From positions 372,001-436,000 of the forward strand of contig JABUFB010000008.1 of the NCBI GenBank assembly GCA_013314775.1: a stretch of 64,000 nucleotides of DNA. Reading direction: 5' to 3'. The notes under the pieces are model-generated. The model saw nothing but the letters and a program-made list of their open reading frames with translations. It was not told the DNA's origin and did not search any database. Origin of the DNA: Armatimonadota bacterium. GTDB lineage: Bacteria; Armatimonadota; Zipacnadia; Zipacnadales; JABUFB01. A program made the position numbers and the translations under genes. Positions 45,401 to 54,520 of this stretch are shown in pieces; the stretch's first letter is position 1; every line of letters begins with the position of its first letter.

Positions 45401-45860
45401 ACGCGACGGATAGGCGCCACCAGATTCCGTGCTGTAATACGGGGACGGTGAAGGGGACCGAGACTTCGGTGCCAATCTGCGCGTACATGAGCCCGTGGTA
45501 TTCATTGGTCCAGGCGAAGACAATCGCGAGAAGACCGGGAATGGAAAGCAGGGCTATCTGGCGCGGATTGGGGAACTGCGTCCTGCCGGAGTAGTGGAAG
45601 GCGAACACGAACCAGGCCACCGGAACCGTCGCAATGCCGACCCACTGAACCTTCGCCCACAGCAGGCCCGCCTCAATACTCCGGCTCAGGAGTTCCATAC
45701 CATAACCGGCTACCCAGACGGCAATGGCCACTAGGAGCAGCGCGAACGCAGCCGCGCCGGTCACCCTCGCGCGTCGGCGCCAGGCGTAGATGGCGAGCAG
45801 CAATTCGAGCCCTGCTCCCCAGAGCAAGGGCAACGCATACCAGATGGCGTGGCTCTGCAT
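42447..45860 (-). CDS. Hybrid sensor histidine kinase with 7TM, PAS, GAF and receiver domains
   Basis: 1137 residues. An N-terminal seven-helix region (1 to about 215) is of the kinase 7TM sensor type. PAS domains lie at about 225-340, 345-465 and 655-770, with a GAF-like segment (about 470-650) between them. The H-box reads VAHEFNN near 785. The ATPase part has GIGIPPEYRSRVFEPFF and GSGLGLSV. The C-terminal receiver (about 1015-1130) has EDEPD and the phosphoacceptor in TDYLMP. It senses a signal at the membrane and phosphorylates its own receiver. No response regulator gene is nearby. Its ATG has no strong Shine-Dalgarno sequence. Confidence 0.92.
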   Translation of the reverse strand: MQSHAIWYALPLLWGAGLELLLAIYAWRRRARVTGAAAFALLLVAIAVWVAGYGMELLSRSIEAGLLWAKVQWVGIATVPVAWFVFAFHYSGRTQFPNPRQIALLSIPGLLAIVFAWTNEYHGLMYAQIGTEVSVPFTVPVLQHGIWWRLSVAYAYALLLAGTVILLQSMLQTPRLFRGQAAIVLAGVAPPWVANIAFIAGAFRGLNLDLTPYAFLATGAFIFWGLFKHGFLETVPIACEAIVSAMRDGVIVLNGQGRIIDMNPAGEEITGLAAADCLGTHVAEALGDWPELLSLLVEPANSTDQTATVERAGRLYDVRVSTLDRSGSGPAPRTCVFRDITQRARAAEQLAQSEQRWRLLFERSPVGIFHCDTDLILTECNDRFIEILQTTRERLAGLDLKTLKDTRVLSCIRAALDGHPGHYEGPYQATTSAATVWVSLDSAPVTDAHGNVTGAVTIVTDLTDRKASEVRIERLAQGLRQVVSIADELIACDDLDEMLRKAVELPRERLGVERCSVYLAYGDTVQGTFGTDLQGRTTDERDICQDAWPTLTDLQDEACSQHWNAPVITQREMREGAMVDVGTGWVAHTPIRSATKSLGFFLNDCAISGGPVDPNLQDIIAIYCSLLGNILERKRTEQALRASERAGWVMLNATHDMAMLVSRDWRIEAINDAMAAELRRPTERLVGARVAAVIPAQLVRAAEPHAEQALRTGQPARFDGSDDGRHYSITLYPIVDEAGDVQRVAVFVSDLTEQRQAEESQRLAAVGQLAAGVAHEFNNILAVMSGRAQLAEAYRRPEDFDELIDAVHRGTARGSEICRNLTSFARPVEPRRAPVNIEEAIEAALRMNSRELANASVEVERRYGAGNCTIWADAGQLEQVFLNLFINACHAMAGGGTLTIETRIDTGADGQRQVVVTVADTGIGIPPEYRSRVFEPFFTTKGRLGESDIPGSGLGLSVSRSIVEAHGGTISLTSEVGEGTVFELRFAEGKGEQPPEPETKSMPCRLDDRTRRRLLVAEDEPDLRSLLDAFLQQRGFEVVVAADAPSALNLLKSCVVDLVVTDYLMPGGGGGDVLRCAREIGVPAIVVSGRSDTDALASDLRAQGAARLLAKPFALDDLINAVLQTLAEASEQAPVPD

Positions 45861-45933
45861 GGATCAACTCGTCAATGCGGCCTCTCCAGCGCGAGGCGAC
45901 GCAAAGGCCTGAATAGAAATGGTTAATGCGTTT

Positions 45934-45962
45934 ATACTACGAAATAGACCGGTGTTTGCCAA
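45934..45962 (-). promoter_or_regulatory. Promoter candidate for the hybrid kinase
   Basis: Read leftward: TTGGCA (45962-45957), 17-base spacer, TAGTAT (45939-45934), about 75 bases before the start at 45860. Confidence 0.5.
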
Positions 45963-45998
45963 GAGATTGTCACGACAAGGGCGGGGGCAAATGGCTGC

Positions 45999-46026
45999 GC
46001 CCCTGGGAACATCGGGACCCAGGGGC
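45999..46026 (-). terminator. Hairpin downstream of the TPR lipoprotein gene
   Basis: Perfect 9-base stem (45999-46007 with 46018-46026) and 10-base loop, 44 bases past the lipoprotein stop. It lacks a T-run on the leftward strand, so it is only a possible terminator. Confidence 0.4.
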
Positions 46027-46069
46027 ACTGTCTGTAGAACCAGCGCCTTGCAGGTGGCCGCTGGGCGGT

Positions 46070-46720
46070 CTACGGACCGGGGTTGTACCCGAGCTCCTCG
46101 GCCTTCCGCGAGTCGAGCCGGCTCTGCTCCGGGTCGACGTCTTCGGATGCAATCGCGCGATGGTAGTAGGCTTCCCCGTACTTTGGGTCAATCTCAATCG
46201 CGCGGGTGAAATCGGAGATCGCTTCCTGCACCTGTCCCGCATCCAGCCGCCACAGACCACGCGCGACGAACGCCGGGGCAAGGTCCGGGGCGAGCTCTAT
46301 GGCAGTCTCTATATCCGCCAGTGCGCGCTTCTTTTCAGGACCGGCGTCCGGGTCTGAGGAATCCTCGAAGGACTTCTCGCCTGCGCGGTAGCCCAAGGCC
46401 TCGCCGCGGACCAGGTAGGCTTCCGCCAGGTCGGAGCGCAGCTCAATCGCCTTGTCTGCAAGCGCGATGGCCTCGTCATACTTGCTCGCAAGCAGGGATT
46501 CCCGTGCCCGCGCAGCGTATCCGAGGGCAAGCTCCTCGCTTTTTTCAGGGTCTTCATCGGTGCTCTCGGCCGGTCCCGCTGCGTTCCCGGGCTCAGATGG
46601 CAGCCGGGTTTGTGGAGGCACAGGAGGCGGCTCTGTGGGCGGTGGAGTACGCGCGCAGCCGCCAATGCACAGGGCAAGACTTAGCATCAAAACCACAGGA
46701 CCGCATGAGGAAGCGGTCAT
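46070..46720 (-). CDS. TPR lipoprotein
   Basis: 216 residues; GGAGG lies 8 bases before the ATG. A lipobox IGGC at 19-22 marks a lipoprotein. A proline-rich stretch follows, then about three TPR units (ARESLLASKYDEAIALADKAIEL, ADIETAIELAPDLAPAFVARG, AISDFTRAIEIDPKYGEAYYHR). Likely a periplasmic or outer-membrane adaptor. It lies between the Gfo/Idh/MocA gene and the hybrid kinase, same strand, 65 bases after the oxidoreductase stop. No partner is evident. Confidence 0.83.
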   Translation of the reverse strand: MTASSCGPVVLMLSLALCIGGCARTPPPTEPPPVPPQTRLPSEPGNAAGPAESTDEDPEKSEELALGYAARARESLLASKYDEAIALADKAIELRSDLAEAYLVRGEALGYRAGEKSFEDSSDPDAGPEKKRALADIETAIELAPDLAPAFVARGLWRLDAGQVQEAISDFTRAIEIDPKYGEAYYHRAIASEDVDPEQSRLDSRKAEELGYNPGP

Positions 46721-46785
46721 CGCAGTGGCCTCCGAAGGGTACCTGGATCATGGGCCGGGTCCGTCTCGCAGACCGCCCGGCGCGA

Positions 46786-47784
46786 TCAGAGTTTCACGAT
46801 CTTGCCCGTTGCTGCCGACTTCTCCGCCGCAAGGCAAGCTTCCACCGCAGCCAGCGACTCCTCGGGTGTGATGACGCTGGGTGGCGTGCCATCCTGGATG
46901 CAGCCGGCGAAGTATTGCAGTTCTGCGGGCAGAGCCCCCATGAGCTTCCCGTGGATGGTGGGCCAATAGGTGGTGTCGGGGCAGGTCCACCCCTTCGGTC
47001 CCGCCACCGCGAGATTGGGGCTGACCTCCTGAATGCTGATCTGCCCCTTGGTGCCGATAATTTCCATGCGCTCGTCGATCTGAAACGCTGTCTGGTCAGG
47101 AAGGCACCAGATATCCTCGAGCACCGCCGACGCGCCGGTATCGAACTTGTACATGGTGACGCCAAGGTCGGGGTTGGGAAAGTCCCGGAACTGGTTGGTC
47201 TGGGCGTAAGCGCTCACGATCTTCGCGCCAGTATACCAGAGCATGAGGTCGGTGTCGTGCACCCCATCGCCCACGATCGGACCGATCTTGGGGAGGACTC
47301 CGGTGGTCACCCAGCATGGAATGTTGCGCCGCGCGTAAATGTAGAGGATATCGCCGATGGCGCCCTCCTCGATTTGGCGCTTGGCCATGGCATAGCGGGG
47401 GTTGAATCGGCAGATATGACCTACCATGAAGTACCCGCGTGCCTTCTTCGCCGCATCCACCAGGCGCCGGCAGTCTTTGACGGTGGAGGCCATGGGCTTC
47501 TCACAGAAGACGTGCTTCCCGGCCTTGAGGGCAGCCAGCGCGGGCTCCACATGCTGGTCCCACATGGTCACGATGCTCACAGACTCGAGCTCCGGGTCCG
47601 CCAGCATTTCGTGGTAGTCGGTGAACAGCTTCTTCACACCGAATCGCGCGCCGACTTCCTTCAGGCGGGACTTGGTGCGTGTACACAAGGCGTACAGCTC
47701 TGCGTTGGGGATGGACTCGATGGCCTCGCAGTGCTTTTCACCAAACCAGCCCAGACCGATAACACCGTGTTTGACCTTGTTCAC
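46786..47784 (-). CDS. Gfo/Idh/MocA family oxidoreductase
   Basis: 332 residues from the GTG at 47782-47784, with AAGGAGGAGA upstream; the open frame extends further but without an RBS. N-terminal Rossmann motif GVIGLGWFGEKHCEAI, then the family signature EKPMASTVKDC (EKP) and the HICRFNPRYAMAK segment. A C-terminal alpha/beta domain ends with SLAAVEACLAAEKSAATGK. Enzymes of this group oxidise or reduce sugars or inositol with NAD(P). It stands upstream of the TPR lipoprotein gene and 79 bases after trpF, same strand. Substrate unknown. Confidence 0.9.
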   Translation of the reverse strand: MNKVKHGVIGLGWFGEKHCEAIESIPNAELYALCTRTKSRLKEVGARFGVKKLFTDYHEMLADPELESVSIVTMWDQHVEPALAALKAGKHVFCEKPMASTVKDCRRLVDAAKKARGYFMVGHICRFNPRYAMAKRQIEEGAIGDILYIYARRNIPCWVTTGVLPKIGPIVGDGVHDTDLMLWYTGAKIVSAYAQTNQFRDFPNPDLGVTMYKFDTGASAVLEDIWCLPDQTAFQIDERMEIIGTKGQISIQEVSPNLAVAGPKGWTCPDTTYWPTIHGKLMGALPAELQYFAGCIQDGTPPSVITPEESLAAVEACLAAEKSAATGKIVKL

Positions 47785-47863
47785 GGGCTCTCCTCCTTCA
47801 GCGTAGGAGCTGGAATGCAGCGATGCGGCTTCTTGTAGCCAATGCACGTTTCTCCGCCGGGCA

Positions 47864-48520
47864 TCAGAGGGCCTCCAGTGCGCGAAACAAAGCGCGCATG
47901 CGTTCGGGTGACTTGATCCCCGGTCTCTCCTCCACTCCGCTGGACAGGTCAATGCCGGCCGGACGCACGCTCTGTGCCGCGTGGACAGCATTTTCAGGAC
48001 AAAGGCCCCCGGCAAGAATGACAGGGACATCCAGAGCCGAGACCACTCTCGCAGCGACATCCCAGTCGCAGGTCAACCCGGTGCCTCCGGACAGGCCGCC
48101 CACGGAGGCATCCAGGAGGACAGCGTCGGCGCCTGAGTGGGCAGCCATGGACGCGGTGGCAATTGTCTGCTCGAGGGCATGCGAGGCCTCCACCCCAACC
48201 ACCCGCCATATCGCCAGGTTGGGAAACTGACGCTTCAGATTCCGCATTGCGCATGCGGTCTCGGACCCGTGTAGCTGCACCGCGGCCGGGGCTGCGGTCT
48301 CGACTAGCCGGCGCAGGTCGTCGCGAGGCATGTCCACTACCACGCAGACGAGGGCTCCCGGGGCAGCTTTGGAGAGCTCGGCAGCCCGCGAAATCGTGAC
48401 CGTGCGCGGCGAGCGCGGGACATCCACCACGCAGCCGACGTACCGCGCGCCCAGCGAGAGAGCCAGCCGGATGTCTTGGGGGCGGGTCATGCCGCAGATC
48501 TTGACGAAAGGATGCTGCAT
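47864..48520 (-). CDS. trpF: Phosphoribosylanthranilate isomerase
   Basis: 218 residues from the ATG at 48518-48520. The active-site segments are VKICGMTRPQDIRLA with the catalytic Cys, VQLHGSE, LLDASVGGLSGGTG with the catalytic Asp, and LAGGLCPENA. It isomerises PRA to CdRP, the third step of tryptophan synthesis. It is divergent from the trpL-E-G-D-B-A operon, so the pathway is split between two transcripts. trpC, which uses its product, is not in the window. Confidence 0.93.
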   Translation of the reverse strand: MQHPFVKICGMTRPQDIRLALSLGARYVGCVVDVPRSPRTVTISRAAELSKAAPGALVCVVVDMPRDDLRRLVETAAPAAVQLHGSETACAMRNLKRQFPNLAIWRVVGVEASHALEQTIATASMAAHSGADAVLLDASVGGLSGGTGLTCDWDVAARVVSALDVPVILAGGLCPENAVHAAQSVRPAGIDLSSGVEERPGIKSPERMRALFRALEAL

Positions 48521-48608
48521 GAGTCCTCCAGGGGATGTCGTCTGACGCACCCGCCTAATCCGGTAGATACCCGGACGGCACACACACTCACGGTTTTACA
48601 TTTCGCTG

Positions 48609-48638
48609 TTGACTCCTGATCGCCCTCTGTGCTATCGT
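48609..48638 (+). promoter_or_regulatory. Promoter of the trp operon
   Basis: TTGACT (48609-48614), 18-base spacer, TATCGT (48633-48638). A start would fall near 48645, only a few bases before the trpL ATG, so the leader peptide mRNA may be nearly leaderless. Confidence 0.5.
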
Positions 48639-48647
48639 CCGCCTATC

Positions 48648-48707
48648 ATGCAGACGCGAGAATTGCGAACAGGACTTGGCTACTGGTGGTGGCGCTGGAA
48701 CCCCTGA
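48648..48707 (+). CDS. trpL: trp operon leader peptide (TrpL)
   Basis: 19 codons. Trp residues at 13, 14, 15 and 17 (Trp-Trp-Trp-Arg-Trp) are followed by Asn-Pro and a stop. Four Trp codons in five positions just before a hairpin are the mark of ribosome-mediated attenuation: when charged tRNA-Trp is scarce the ribosome stalls and the downstream terminator does not form. Its first half has no other significance. A segment inside the Trp codons (GGCGC, 48691-48695) can pair with 48720-48724, as expected for the 1:2 hairpin. Confidence 0.9.
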   Translation: MQTRELRTGLGYWWWRWNP

Positions 48708-48762
48708 CCCTGGGGCCCCGCGCCTGTGTCTGCATTCAGAGCATTCGAATCACACACAAAGG

Positions 48763-48797
48763 CCGTGAGCATCCCCCGGGGGAGCTCACGGTTTTTT
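48763..48797 (+). terminator. trp operon attenuator terminator
   Basis: 8-base stem (48763-48770 with 48784-48791), then six T residues (48792-48797). A CCCCC/GGGGG inner segment may extend it. It lies between trpL and trpE, 77 bases before the trpE start. Antiterminator pairing was not resolved by eye. Confidence 0.88.
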
Positions 48798-48873
48798 CGC
48801 ATCTGCGCGCGGAAACCATGAGAACCACCGGAGGGAACGGCGGCCGAACCGTCCCGAAAGGTGGACACAACTC

Positions 48874-50373
48874 ATGGTCACGCCCGAGCTTCCCGAGTTC
48901 CTCGAACGCGCCAGGCAAGGCGACCTGGTACCGGTCTACCGGGAGATCATCGCCGATCTGGAGACCCCCGTCTCGGCCTTCCTGAAGCTCCAGCAGTCCG
49001 GCAATGGCTACGCGTTCCTGCTGGAGAGTGTGGCCGGAGGTGAGAGCGTCGCCCGGTTCTCTTACCTGGCCGTCTCCCCCGCCCAGGTGTTTATCAGCAA
49101 AGGTCGCACCGCCACCATCATCCGTGACGGCGTGGCCGAAGAGCGCGCGATCCCCGAAGGCCAGGATCCCCTTCACATTCTGCGCGAGCTGCTGTCTGAG
49201 AGCACCTTCGTCCCCATCCCCGGCTGGTCGCGCTTCGACGGCGGCGCCGTCGGCTACATGGGCTACGACCTGGTGCGGTTCTTTGAGGATCTGCCGGATC
49301 AGAACCCCGACGACCTCGACCTGCCCGATTGTCAGTTCATGTTCACCGACACGCTGGTGATCTTCGATCACGTGATGCACCGCATACGGGTCCTTGCGAA
49401 TGCGAAGATCAAGGGTGATCCGCAGGAGGCTTACTGGGAGGCCAGAGAGCGGATCGACAGCGTGGTGGACCAGCTTATGCAGCCCCTGGAGCGCCCTGAC
49501 GTGCCACCTGCAAGGCATCCGATCCCCGACGATCCATCGGCGCTGCCGTCCACGATGACCAGGTCCGCCCACCGTGAGGCAGTCGCGAGGGCCAAGGAGT
49601 ACATCGTCGCGGGCGATATCATCCAGGTGGTCCTGTCGCACCGCATGAGCGCGAAGGTGGACCTCCCCCCCTTCCAGCTCTACCGGGCTCTGCGGGCCAT
49701 CAATCCATCCCCATACATGTTCTACCTGTCCTTCGGCGACCTGAAGCTCATTGGTGCGTCGCCCGAGATTCTGGTGACTGAGGAGAAAGGGCAGGTCGTC
49801 ACTCGGCCCATTGCCGGAACGCGCCGTCGCGGGAGCACCCCCGAGGAAGACGCGCGGCTCGAGGAGGAGCTTCTCGCCGACCAGAAAGAACGAGCGGAGC
49901 ATATCATGCTGGTGGACCTGCATCGCAATGACCTCGGCCGGGTCTGCGAGCCCGGAAGCGTTGTGGTGGATGACCTCATGGTCGTCGAGCGCTACAGCCA
50001 TGTGATGCATATCGTGAGCAATGTCCGCGGCAAGCTCATGCCCGACCGTGACCAGTTCGACGTACTCCGCGCAACCTTTCCGGCGGGCACACTATCGGGC
50101 GCGCCAAAGATACGGGCGATGGAGATCATCGAGGAACTGGAGCCCGTGAAACGCGGACCGTACGGCGGCGCGATCGGTTACTTTAGCTTCTCCGGGGCCA
50201 TGGACACCTGTATCACCCTACGCACAATCGTGATGAAGGGCAGTACCTGCTACTTCCAGGCCGGCGGGGGCATCGTGGCCGATTCTGAGCCAGATGCGGA
50301 GTATCAGGAGACGCTGATCAAGGCGGGGGCATTGCTGGACGCTCTGCGACTGGCACAGCGCGGGGAGTTGTAA
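48874..50373 (+). CDS. trpE: Anthranilate synthase component I
   Basis: 499 residues. The chorismate-binding core is clear: [40 protein letters not shown], then [17 protein letters not shown] and [13 protein letters not shown]. The N-terminal LLESVAGGE near 50 fits the Trp feedback site. It forms anthranilate from chorismate with ammonia from TrpG. It is the first structural gene after the attenuator, with trpG 41 bases later. Likely regulated by attenuation and by feedback inhibition. Confidence 0.97.
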   Translation: MVTPELPEFLERARQGDLVPVYREIIADLETPVSAFLKLQQSGNGYAFLLESVAGGESVARFSYLAVSPAQVFISKGRTATIIRDGVAEERAIPEGQDPLHILRELLSESTFVPIPGWSRFDGGAVGYMGYDLVRFFEDLPDQNPDDLDLPDCQFMFTDTLVIFDHVMHRIRVLANAKIKGDPQEAYWEARERIDSVVDQLMQPLERPDVPPARHPIPDDPSALPSTMTRSAHREAVARAKEYIVAGDIIQVVLSHRMSAKVDLPPFQLYRALRAINPSPYMFYLSFGDLKLIGASPEILVTEEKGQVVTRPIAGTRRRGSTPEEDARLEEELLADQKERAEHIMLVDLHRNDLGRVCEPGSVVVDDLMVVERYSHVMHIVSNVRGKLMPDRDQFDVLRATFPAGTLSGAPKIRAMEIIEELEPVKRGPYGGAIGYFSFSGAMDTCITLRTIVMKGSTCYFQAGGGIVADSEPDAEYQETLIKAGALLDALRLAQRGEL

Positions 50374-50414
50374 AGCAGACTGACGGCAGAAGGAAAACGA
50401 AAGGCGGCACCGAG

Positions 50415-50993
50415 ATGATCCTGGTCATCGACAATTACGACTCATTCACCTACAACCTGGTGCAATACCTCGGCGAGTTAGGGCAGGAGTGTGCTGTCTA
50501 CCGCAATGACAAGATCACGGTGGACCAGTGCATGGAGATGGCCCCCGACAGCATTGTCATCTCGCCCGGTCCCTGCACCCCCCTGGAAGCCGGCATCTCC
50601 TGCGAACTCATCCAGGCCGCAGCGGGGAAGATCCCGCTCTTGGGAGTCTGCCTGGGCCATCAGTCCATCGGGCAGGTCTTCGGTGGCGACGTGGTGCGCG
50701 CAATGCGGCCCATGCACGGCAAGACTTCGCAGATCCAGCACGACGGTCGCGGCGTGTTCACCGGTCTCCCCAACCCATTCGAGGCGGTGCGGTATCACTC
50801 GCTCATCGTCAAACGCGAGACCCTGCCGGACTGCCTGGAGGTTTCGGCAGAGACCTTCGGGGGGGAGATCATGGGACTGCGGCACAAGGAGTACCTCGTG
50901 GAAGGCGTGCAGTTTCACCCGGAATCGATCATGACCCAGTGTGGCAAGGATCTGCTGGCCAATTTCGTGCGAATGGCCGCCGGCGCGAAATAG
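50415..50993 (+). CDS. trpG: Anthranilate synthase component II (glutamine amidotransferase)
   Basis: 192 residues. The class I amidotransferase triad is visible: [11 protein letters not shown] with the catalytic Cys, and [10 protein letters not shown] with the His and Glu. The N-terminus [22 protein letters not shown] is typical of TrpG/PabA. It supplies ammonia to TrpE and might also serve a PabB elsewhere. It is 41 bases after trpE and 108 before trpD. Confidence 0.95.
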   Translation: MILVIDNYDSFTYNLVQYLGELGQECAVYRNDKITVDQCMEMAPDSIVISPGPCTPLEAGISCELIQAAAGKIPLLGVCLGHQSIGQVFGGDVVRAMRPMHGKTSQIQHDGRGVFTGLPNPFEAVRYHSLIVKRETLPDCLEVSAETFGGEIMGLRHKEYLVEGVQFHPESIMTQCGKDLLANFVRMAAGAK

Positions 50994-51101
50994 CCCGTGG
51001 CCGTCGTGCAAGCCCGCGCGCCTTCCGGAGGGCGGCGCGTGTGATGGAGATCACCCGGGCTTCGCGAGCAACGGCACCCAATCAAGGAGGGTTGGCGAGC
51101 C

Positions 51102-52127
51102 ATGTTGAGCCGTTACCTGCATAAGACGGTAGACGGGCAATCCCTCACCCGGAGCGAAGCCTACGAAGCGCTGAGCGCCATCATGGAAGGCCAAGCGACG
51201 GATGTTCAGATCGCTGGATTTTTGGTTGCCCTGCGAATGAAAGGCGAGAGCCCCGACGAGGTGGCGGGCTTCGCCCAGGCAATGCGCGACCACGCGGTGA
51301 AGGTCCCCACTCGGCAGGAGGGCGTGGTGGATACCTGCGGTACAGGCGGCGATGCGCTGGACACCTTCAACATCTCCACCTGCGCCGCGTTCGTGGCGGC
51401 GGGAGCAGGCGTGCCCATCGCAAAGCATGGCAACCGGGCGGTTTCCAGCCGTTGCGGGAGCGCTGACGTTCTCCAGGCGCTCGGGGTAAACCTGGACATC
51501 ACCCCCGAACAAGTAGGGGCTTGCATTGATGAGATCGGAGTGGGCTTTCTTTTCGCCCCGAAGCTGCACCCCGCCATGCGCTACGCAGTCGGGCCACGCA
51601 AGGAGCTCGGCATGCGCACCGTCTTCAATATCCTGGGCCCGCTTACCAATCCCGCCGGCGCCACCCGGCAGGTACTTGGGGTCTTCTCGCTCCCAGCGGC
51701 GCGTCTTGTCGCGGGGGCATTGAGCGCTATGGGCACCGAGCTTGCGCTTGTGGTGCACGGGGAGGACGGGCTGGACGAGATCTCTACGGTAGGGGCCACT
51801 CATGTGCTGGAAGTACGCAGCGGACAGGTAAGCGAAAGACTGCTCACGCCGGACGAACTCGGAATCGCCCGGGCCTGCGGCGGAGATCTGGCCGGCGGGG
51901 GTCCGGAGGAATCTGCGGGCATTCTGCGCAGGGTACTTTCCGGAGACCGAGGGCCGGCGCGCGACATTACCCTCCTCAACGCCGCAGCGGCGATTTACGT
52001 GGGCGGGAAAGCCGCCGACCTGCAGGAGGGCCTGGTGCTGGCCGCTGATTCCATCGACCAGGGCAAGGCGATGGCGAAACTGGAAGGACTGGTGACGATG
52101 ACCGCCGGGATGAGCCCGGACCAATGA
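51102..52127 (+). CDS. trpD: Anthranilate phosphoribosyltransferase
   Basis: 341 residues; AAGGAGGG lies shortly before the ATG. The PRPP loop [40 protein letters not shown] is intact in three parts, with the family [22 protein letters not shown] and [14 protein letters not shown] follow. It joins anthranilate to PRPP. It is fourth in the operon after trpL, trpE and trpG, and ends just before trpB. Confidence 0.96.
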   Translation: MLSRYLHKTVDGQSLTRSEAYEALSAIMEGQATDVQIAGFLVALRMKGESPDEVAGFAQAMRDHAVKVPTRQEGVVDTCGTGGDALDTFNISTCAAFVAAGAGVPIAKHGNRAVSSRCGSADVLQALGVNLDITPEQVGACIDEIGVGFLFAPKLHPAMRYAVGPRKELGMRTVFNILGPLTNPAGATRQVLGVFSLPAARLVAGALSAMGTELALVVHGEDGLDEISTVGATHVLEVRSGQVSERLLTPDELGIARACGGDLAGGGPEESAGILRRVLSGDRGPARDITLLNAAAAIYVGGKAADLQEGLVLAADSIDQGKAMAKLEGLVTMTAGMSPDQ

Positions 52128-52180
52128 CGCACTCGGGCAAGACGGACAAGCATGCAGACCAAATGCGAGGATGTGACACG

Positions 52181-53374
52181 ATGCCAAACACCACGAAAGG
52201 GCGCTTCGGACGCTTTGGCGGCCAGTATGTGCCCGAGACCCTCATGGGCGTCCTGCGGGAGCTTGAGGACGCCTACGACAAGGTCAAGGACGATCCTGAG
52301 TTCCACGCGGAGTTCGAGACTATTCTCCGCCAGTACGTGGGGCGGCCCTCTCCCCTGTATCGCGCCGACCGGCTGAGCGAAAGAGTAGGCTGCAAGGTCT
52401 ATCTGAAGCGCGAAGACCTCAACCACACCGGGGCACACAAGATCAACAACACAATCGGACAGGGGCTTCTGGCAAAGCGCATGGGCAAGCGCAGGCTTAT
52501 CGCGGAGACCGGAGCCGGGCAACACGGCGTGGCCACGGCCACTGTCGCCGCGCTGTTTGGTATGGAGTGTGTGGTCTATATGGGGGAGGAAGACATCCGC
52601 AGGCAGGAGCTGAACTGTTTCAAGATGGAACTCCTGGGAGCCACCGTGTCCCCGGTGACTTCCGGTACCCGCACCCTGAAAGACGCAATCAACGAGGCCA
52701 TCCGCGACTGGATGACCAATGTGGCCGACACTTTCTACTTGTTCGGCACCGTCGCCGGTCCGCACCCCTACCCCACTATGGTCCGGGATTTCCAGTCTAT
52801 TGTGGGCCGCGAGACCCGGGCGCAGTGTTTTGACCAGGAGGGTCGTTTGCCGGACCACCTCTTCGCCTGCGTGGGCGGAGGATCCAATGCAATGGGGCTG
52901 TTCTACCCTTTCATCGAAGACGAGACGGTTCAGATGCATGGTGTCGAGGCCGCGGGCCGGGGCATCTCGACGGGCCACCATGCAGCCCCGCTCAATGACG
53001 GAAGTTTCGGAGTGCTGCACGGCGCCGCGCAGTACATGATGCAGGACGCGGACGGCCAGGTTGCCCCGGCGCATTCCGTGGCCGCGGGACTTGACTACCC
53101 GGGGGTCGGCCCGGAGCACTGCTATCTGCGCGACATCGGCCGTGCCGTCTATCATGCGGTCACGGACACGGAAGCATTGGCTGCCTTCCAGGAGCTCACT
53201 CGTCTCGAGGGGATCATCCCGGCGCTGGAAAGCTCGCACGCCGTGGCGCAAGTGCTGAAGATGGCCGGGCAATTCGAGCCGGAGGAGATCGTTGTCATCA
53301 ACCTGTCAGGGCGCGGGGATAAGGACTGTTACGAGGTCCGGCGCCTGCTCAGCGAAGGAATGGGGGAAAACTGA
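52181..53374 (+). CDS. trpB: Tryptophan synthase beta chain
   Basis: 397 residues from the ATG at 52181, with AGGA 9 bases upstream. An upstream ATG at 52124 overlaps the trpD stop by 4 bases and would add 19 residues; I prefer the later one because normal TrpB begins about here ([13 protein letters not shown]). The PLP lysine is in [15 protein letters not shown]. The glycine-rich phosphate cup is [10 protein letters not shown]. The first 5 residues overlap nothing. TrpB condenses indole with serine. Its stop overlaps the trpA start. Confidence 0.95.
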   Translation: MPNTTKGRFGRFGGQYVPETLMGVLRELEDAYDKVKDDPEFHAEFETILRQYVGRPSPLYRADRLSERVGCKVYLKREDLNHTGAHKINNTIGQGLLAKRMGKRRLIAETGAGQHGVATATVAALFGMECVVYMGEEDIRRQELNCFKMELLGATVSPVTSGTRTLKDAINEAIRDWMTNVADTFYLFGTVAGPHPYPTMVRDFQSIVGRETRAQCFDQEGRLPDHLFACVGGGSNAMGLFYPFIEDETVQMHGVEAAGRGISTGHHAAPLNDGSFGVLHGAAQYMMQDADGQVAPAHSVAAGLDYPGVGPEHCYLRDIGRAVYHAVTDTEALAAFQELTRLEGIIPALESSHAVAQVLKMAGQFEPEEIVVINLSGRGDKDCYEVRRLLSEGMGEN

Positions 53375-54192
53375 TGACCCTAGCACAGGCTTTCCAGAAA
53401 GCAGCGGACGAGAACCGCGCAGCCCTGATTGTGTACGTCGCCGCGGGAGACCCGGACCTGGAGCACACCGAAGCGATCGTAAAGACCCTCGCGCAATCCG
53501 GCGCAGATATCGTGGAGTTGGGTATCCCCTATTCCGACCCCATCGCCGACGGGCCCACAATTCAGGAAGCCGGGCAGCGCGCTCTCGCAGCAGGCACCAC
53601 GGTTCAGGGCGTGTTGGATTGTGCTCGCCGAGTTCGGGCGGCTACCGACATTCCCTTCGTCATCATGACCTGCTTCAACCCGGTGGTACAGTACGGACTC
53701 GAGCGCTTTGCACGGGCCGCCGTTGAGTGCGGTGTACAGGGCGTCCTTCTTTCGGACCTGCCCGTCGACGAATCCGGCGACTGGAATAAGATCGCCCGGT
53801 CTGCAGGCCTGGACACCGTCTACCTGGCTGCTCCCACCACGGAACCAGAGCGGCGCCGGCTGATCTGCCGGTCGAGCACAGGATTTGTGTACGTCATATC
53901 CCGCCCGGGCACCACGGGGGTGCGGCAGGATCTGCCCGAGGGGCTGCCTGCCTTGCTGGCCGAACTCAGACAGATCGCGACGTCCCCGATTGCCGTAGGC
54001 TTTGGCATCAGCACCCCGGCTCATGTGCGAGCCGTCGCTGAAATGGCAGACGGGGCCATAGTGGGCAGTGCGGTCGTGGATGTGATCGGCCGACACGGCA
54101 AAGGCCCCGGTCTGCTTCCCGCCATCAGCCGGCTTGTTGAACAGCTCGCCGCCGCTACGGCAAGAACCCCAGGCACGACCGCCGATCGGTGA
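53374..54192 (+). CDS. trpA: Tryptophan synthase alpha chain
   Basis: 272 residues. The catalytic Glu and Asp are in VELGIPYSDPIADGPTIQ (Glu in the VELG segment, Asp in SDP), and the phosphate-binding glycine segments GFGIS and SAVVD are near the C-terminus. It cleaves indole-glycerol phosphate to indole and G3P, which channels to TrpB. Its ATG overlaps the trpB stop (TGATG). It ends the visible operon. Confidence 0.96.
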   Translation: MTLAQAFQKAADENRAALIVYVAAGDPDLEHTEAIVKTLAQSGADIVELGIPYSDPIADGPTIQEAGQRALAAGTTVQGVLDCARRVRAATDIPFVIMTCFNPVVQYGLERFARAAVECGVQGVLLSDLPVDESGDWNKIARSAGLDTVYLAAPTTEPERRRLICRSSTGFVYVISRPGTTGVRQDLPEGLPALLAELRQIATSPIAVGFGISTPAHVRAVAEMADGAIVGSAVVDVIGRHGKGPGLLPAISRLVEQLAAATARTPGTTADR

Positions 54193-54234
54193 GCTCCTGG
54201 CGCCCACGGAGTCAGTGAGGGTGTCCCGCCGAGG

Positions 54235-54268
54235 TCAGCCCCGTAAGCCGGGATTGACCCTGGGCTGA
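54235..54268 (+). terminator. Weak terminator candidate after trpA
   Basis: 7-base stem (54235-54241 with 54262-54268) and a 20-base loop that may itself pair (GGTCA/TGACC). Only TTCCTTCT follows, so a weak or Rho-dependent end is likely. Confidence 0.35.
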
Positions 54269-54520
54269 TTCCTTCTCAATTCCGTGTGTCTTCAGGATTC
54301 ACGGTCGCGTCCGGTCAGACGTTCAAAACAAGTGCAATTTCTCAGGAAAACATGACTCATGCTTGACCTTGGACACGTCTTTCACGGCTATACTGGTACT
54401 GACACACCCTTACCTGGCGTCGCGCAACCAGTCTCCGTATGACACCGGCGACGCCCAAATCCGAAAGGTCTTCCAGAAAGGTTGGATCGCTTCCGACCGT
54501 CACGGTGGGAGGCCAAAACC
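54269..54520 (+). promoter_or_regulatory. Gap before the second kinase
   Basis: 252 bases with no gene. A perfect -10-like TATACT lies at 54389-54394, but no -35 sits at a standard distance: TTGACC at 54363 is 20 bases away. A GTGGGAGG just before the kinase start serves as its ribosome-binding site. Confidence 0.3.
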
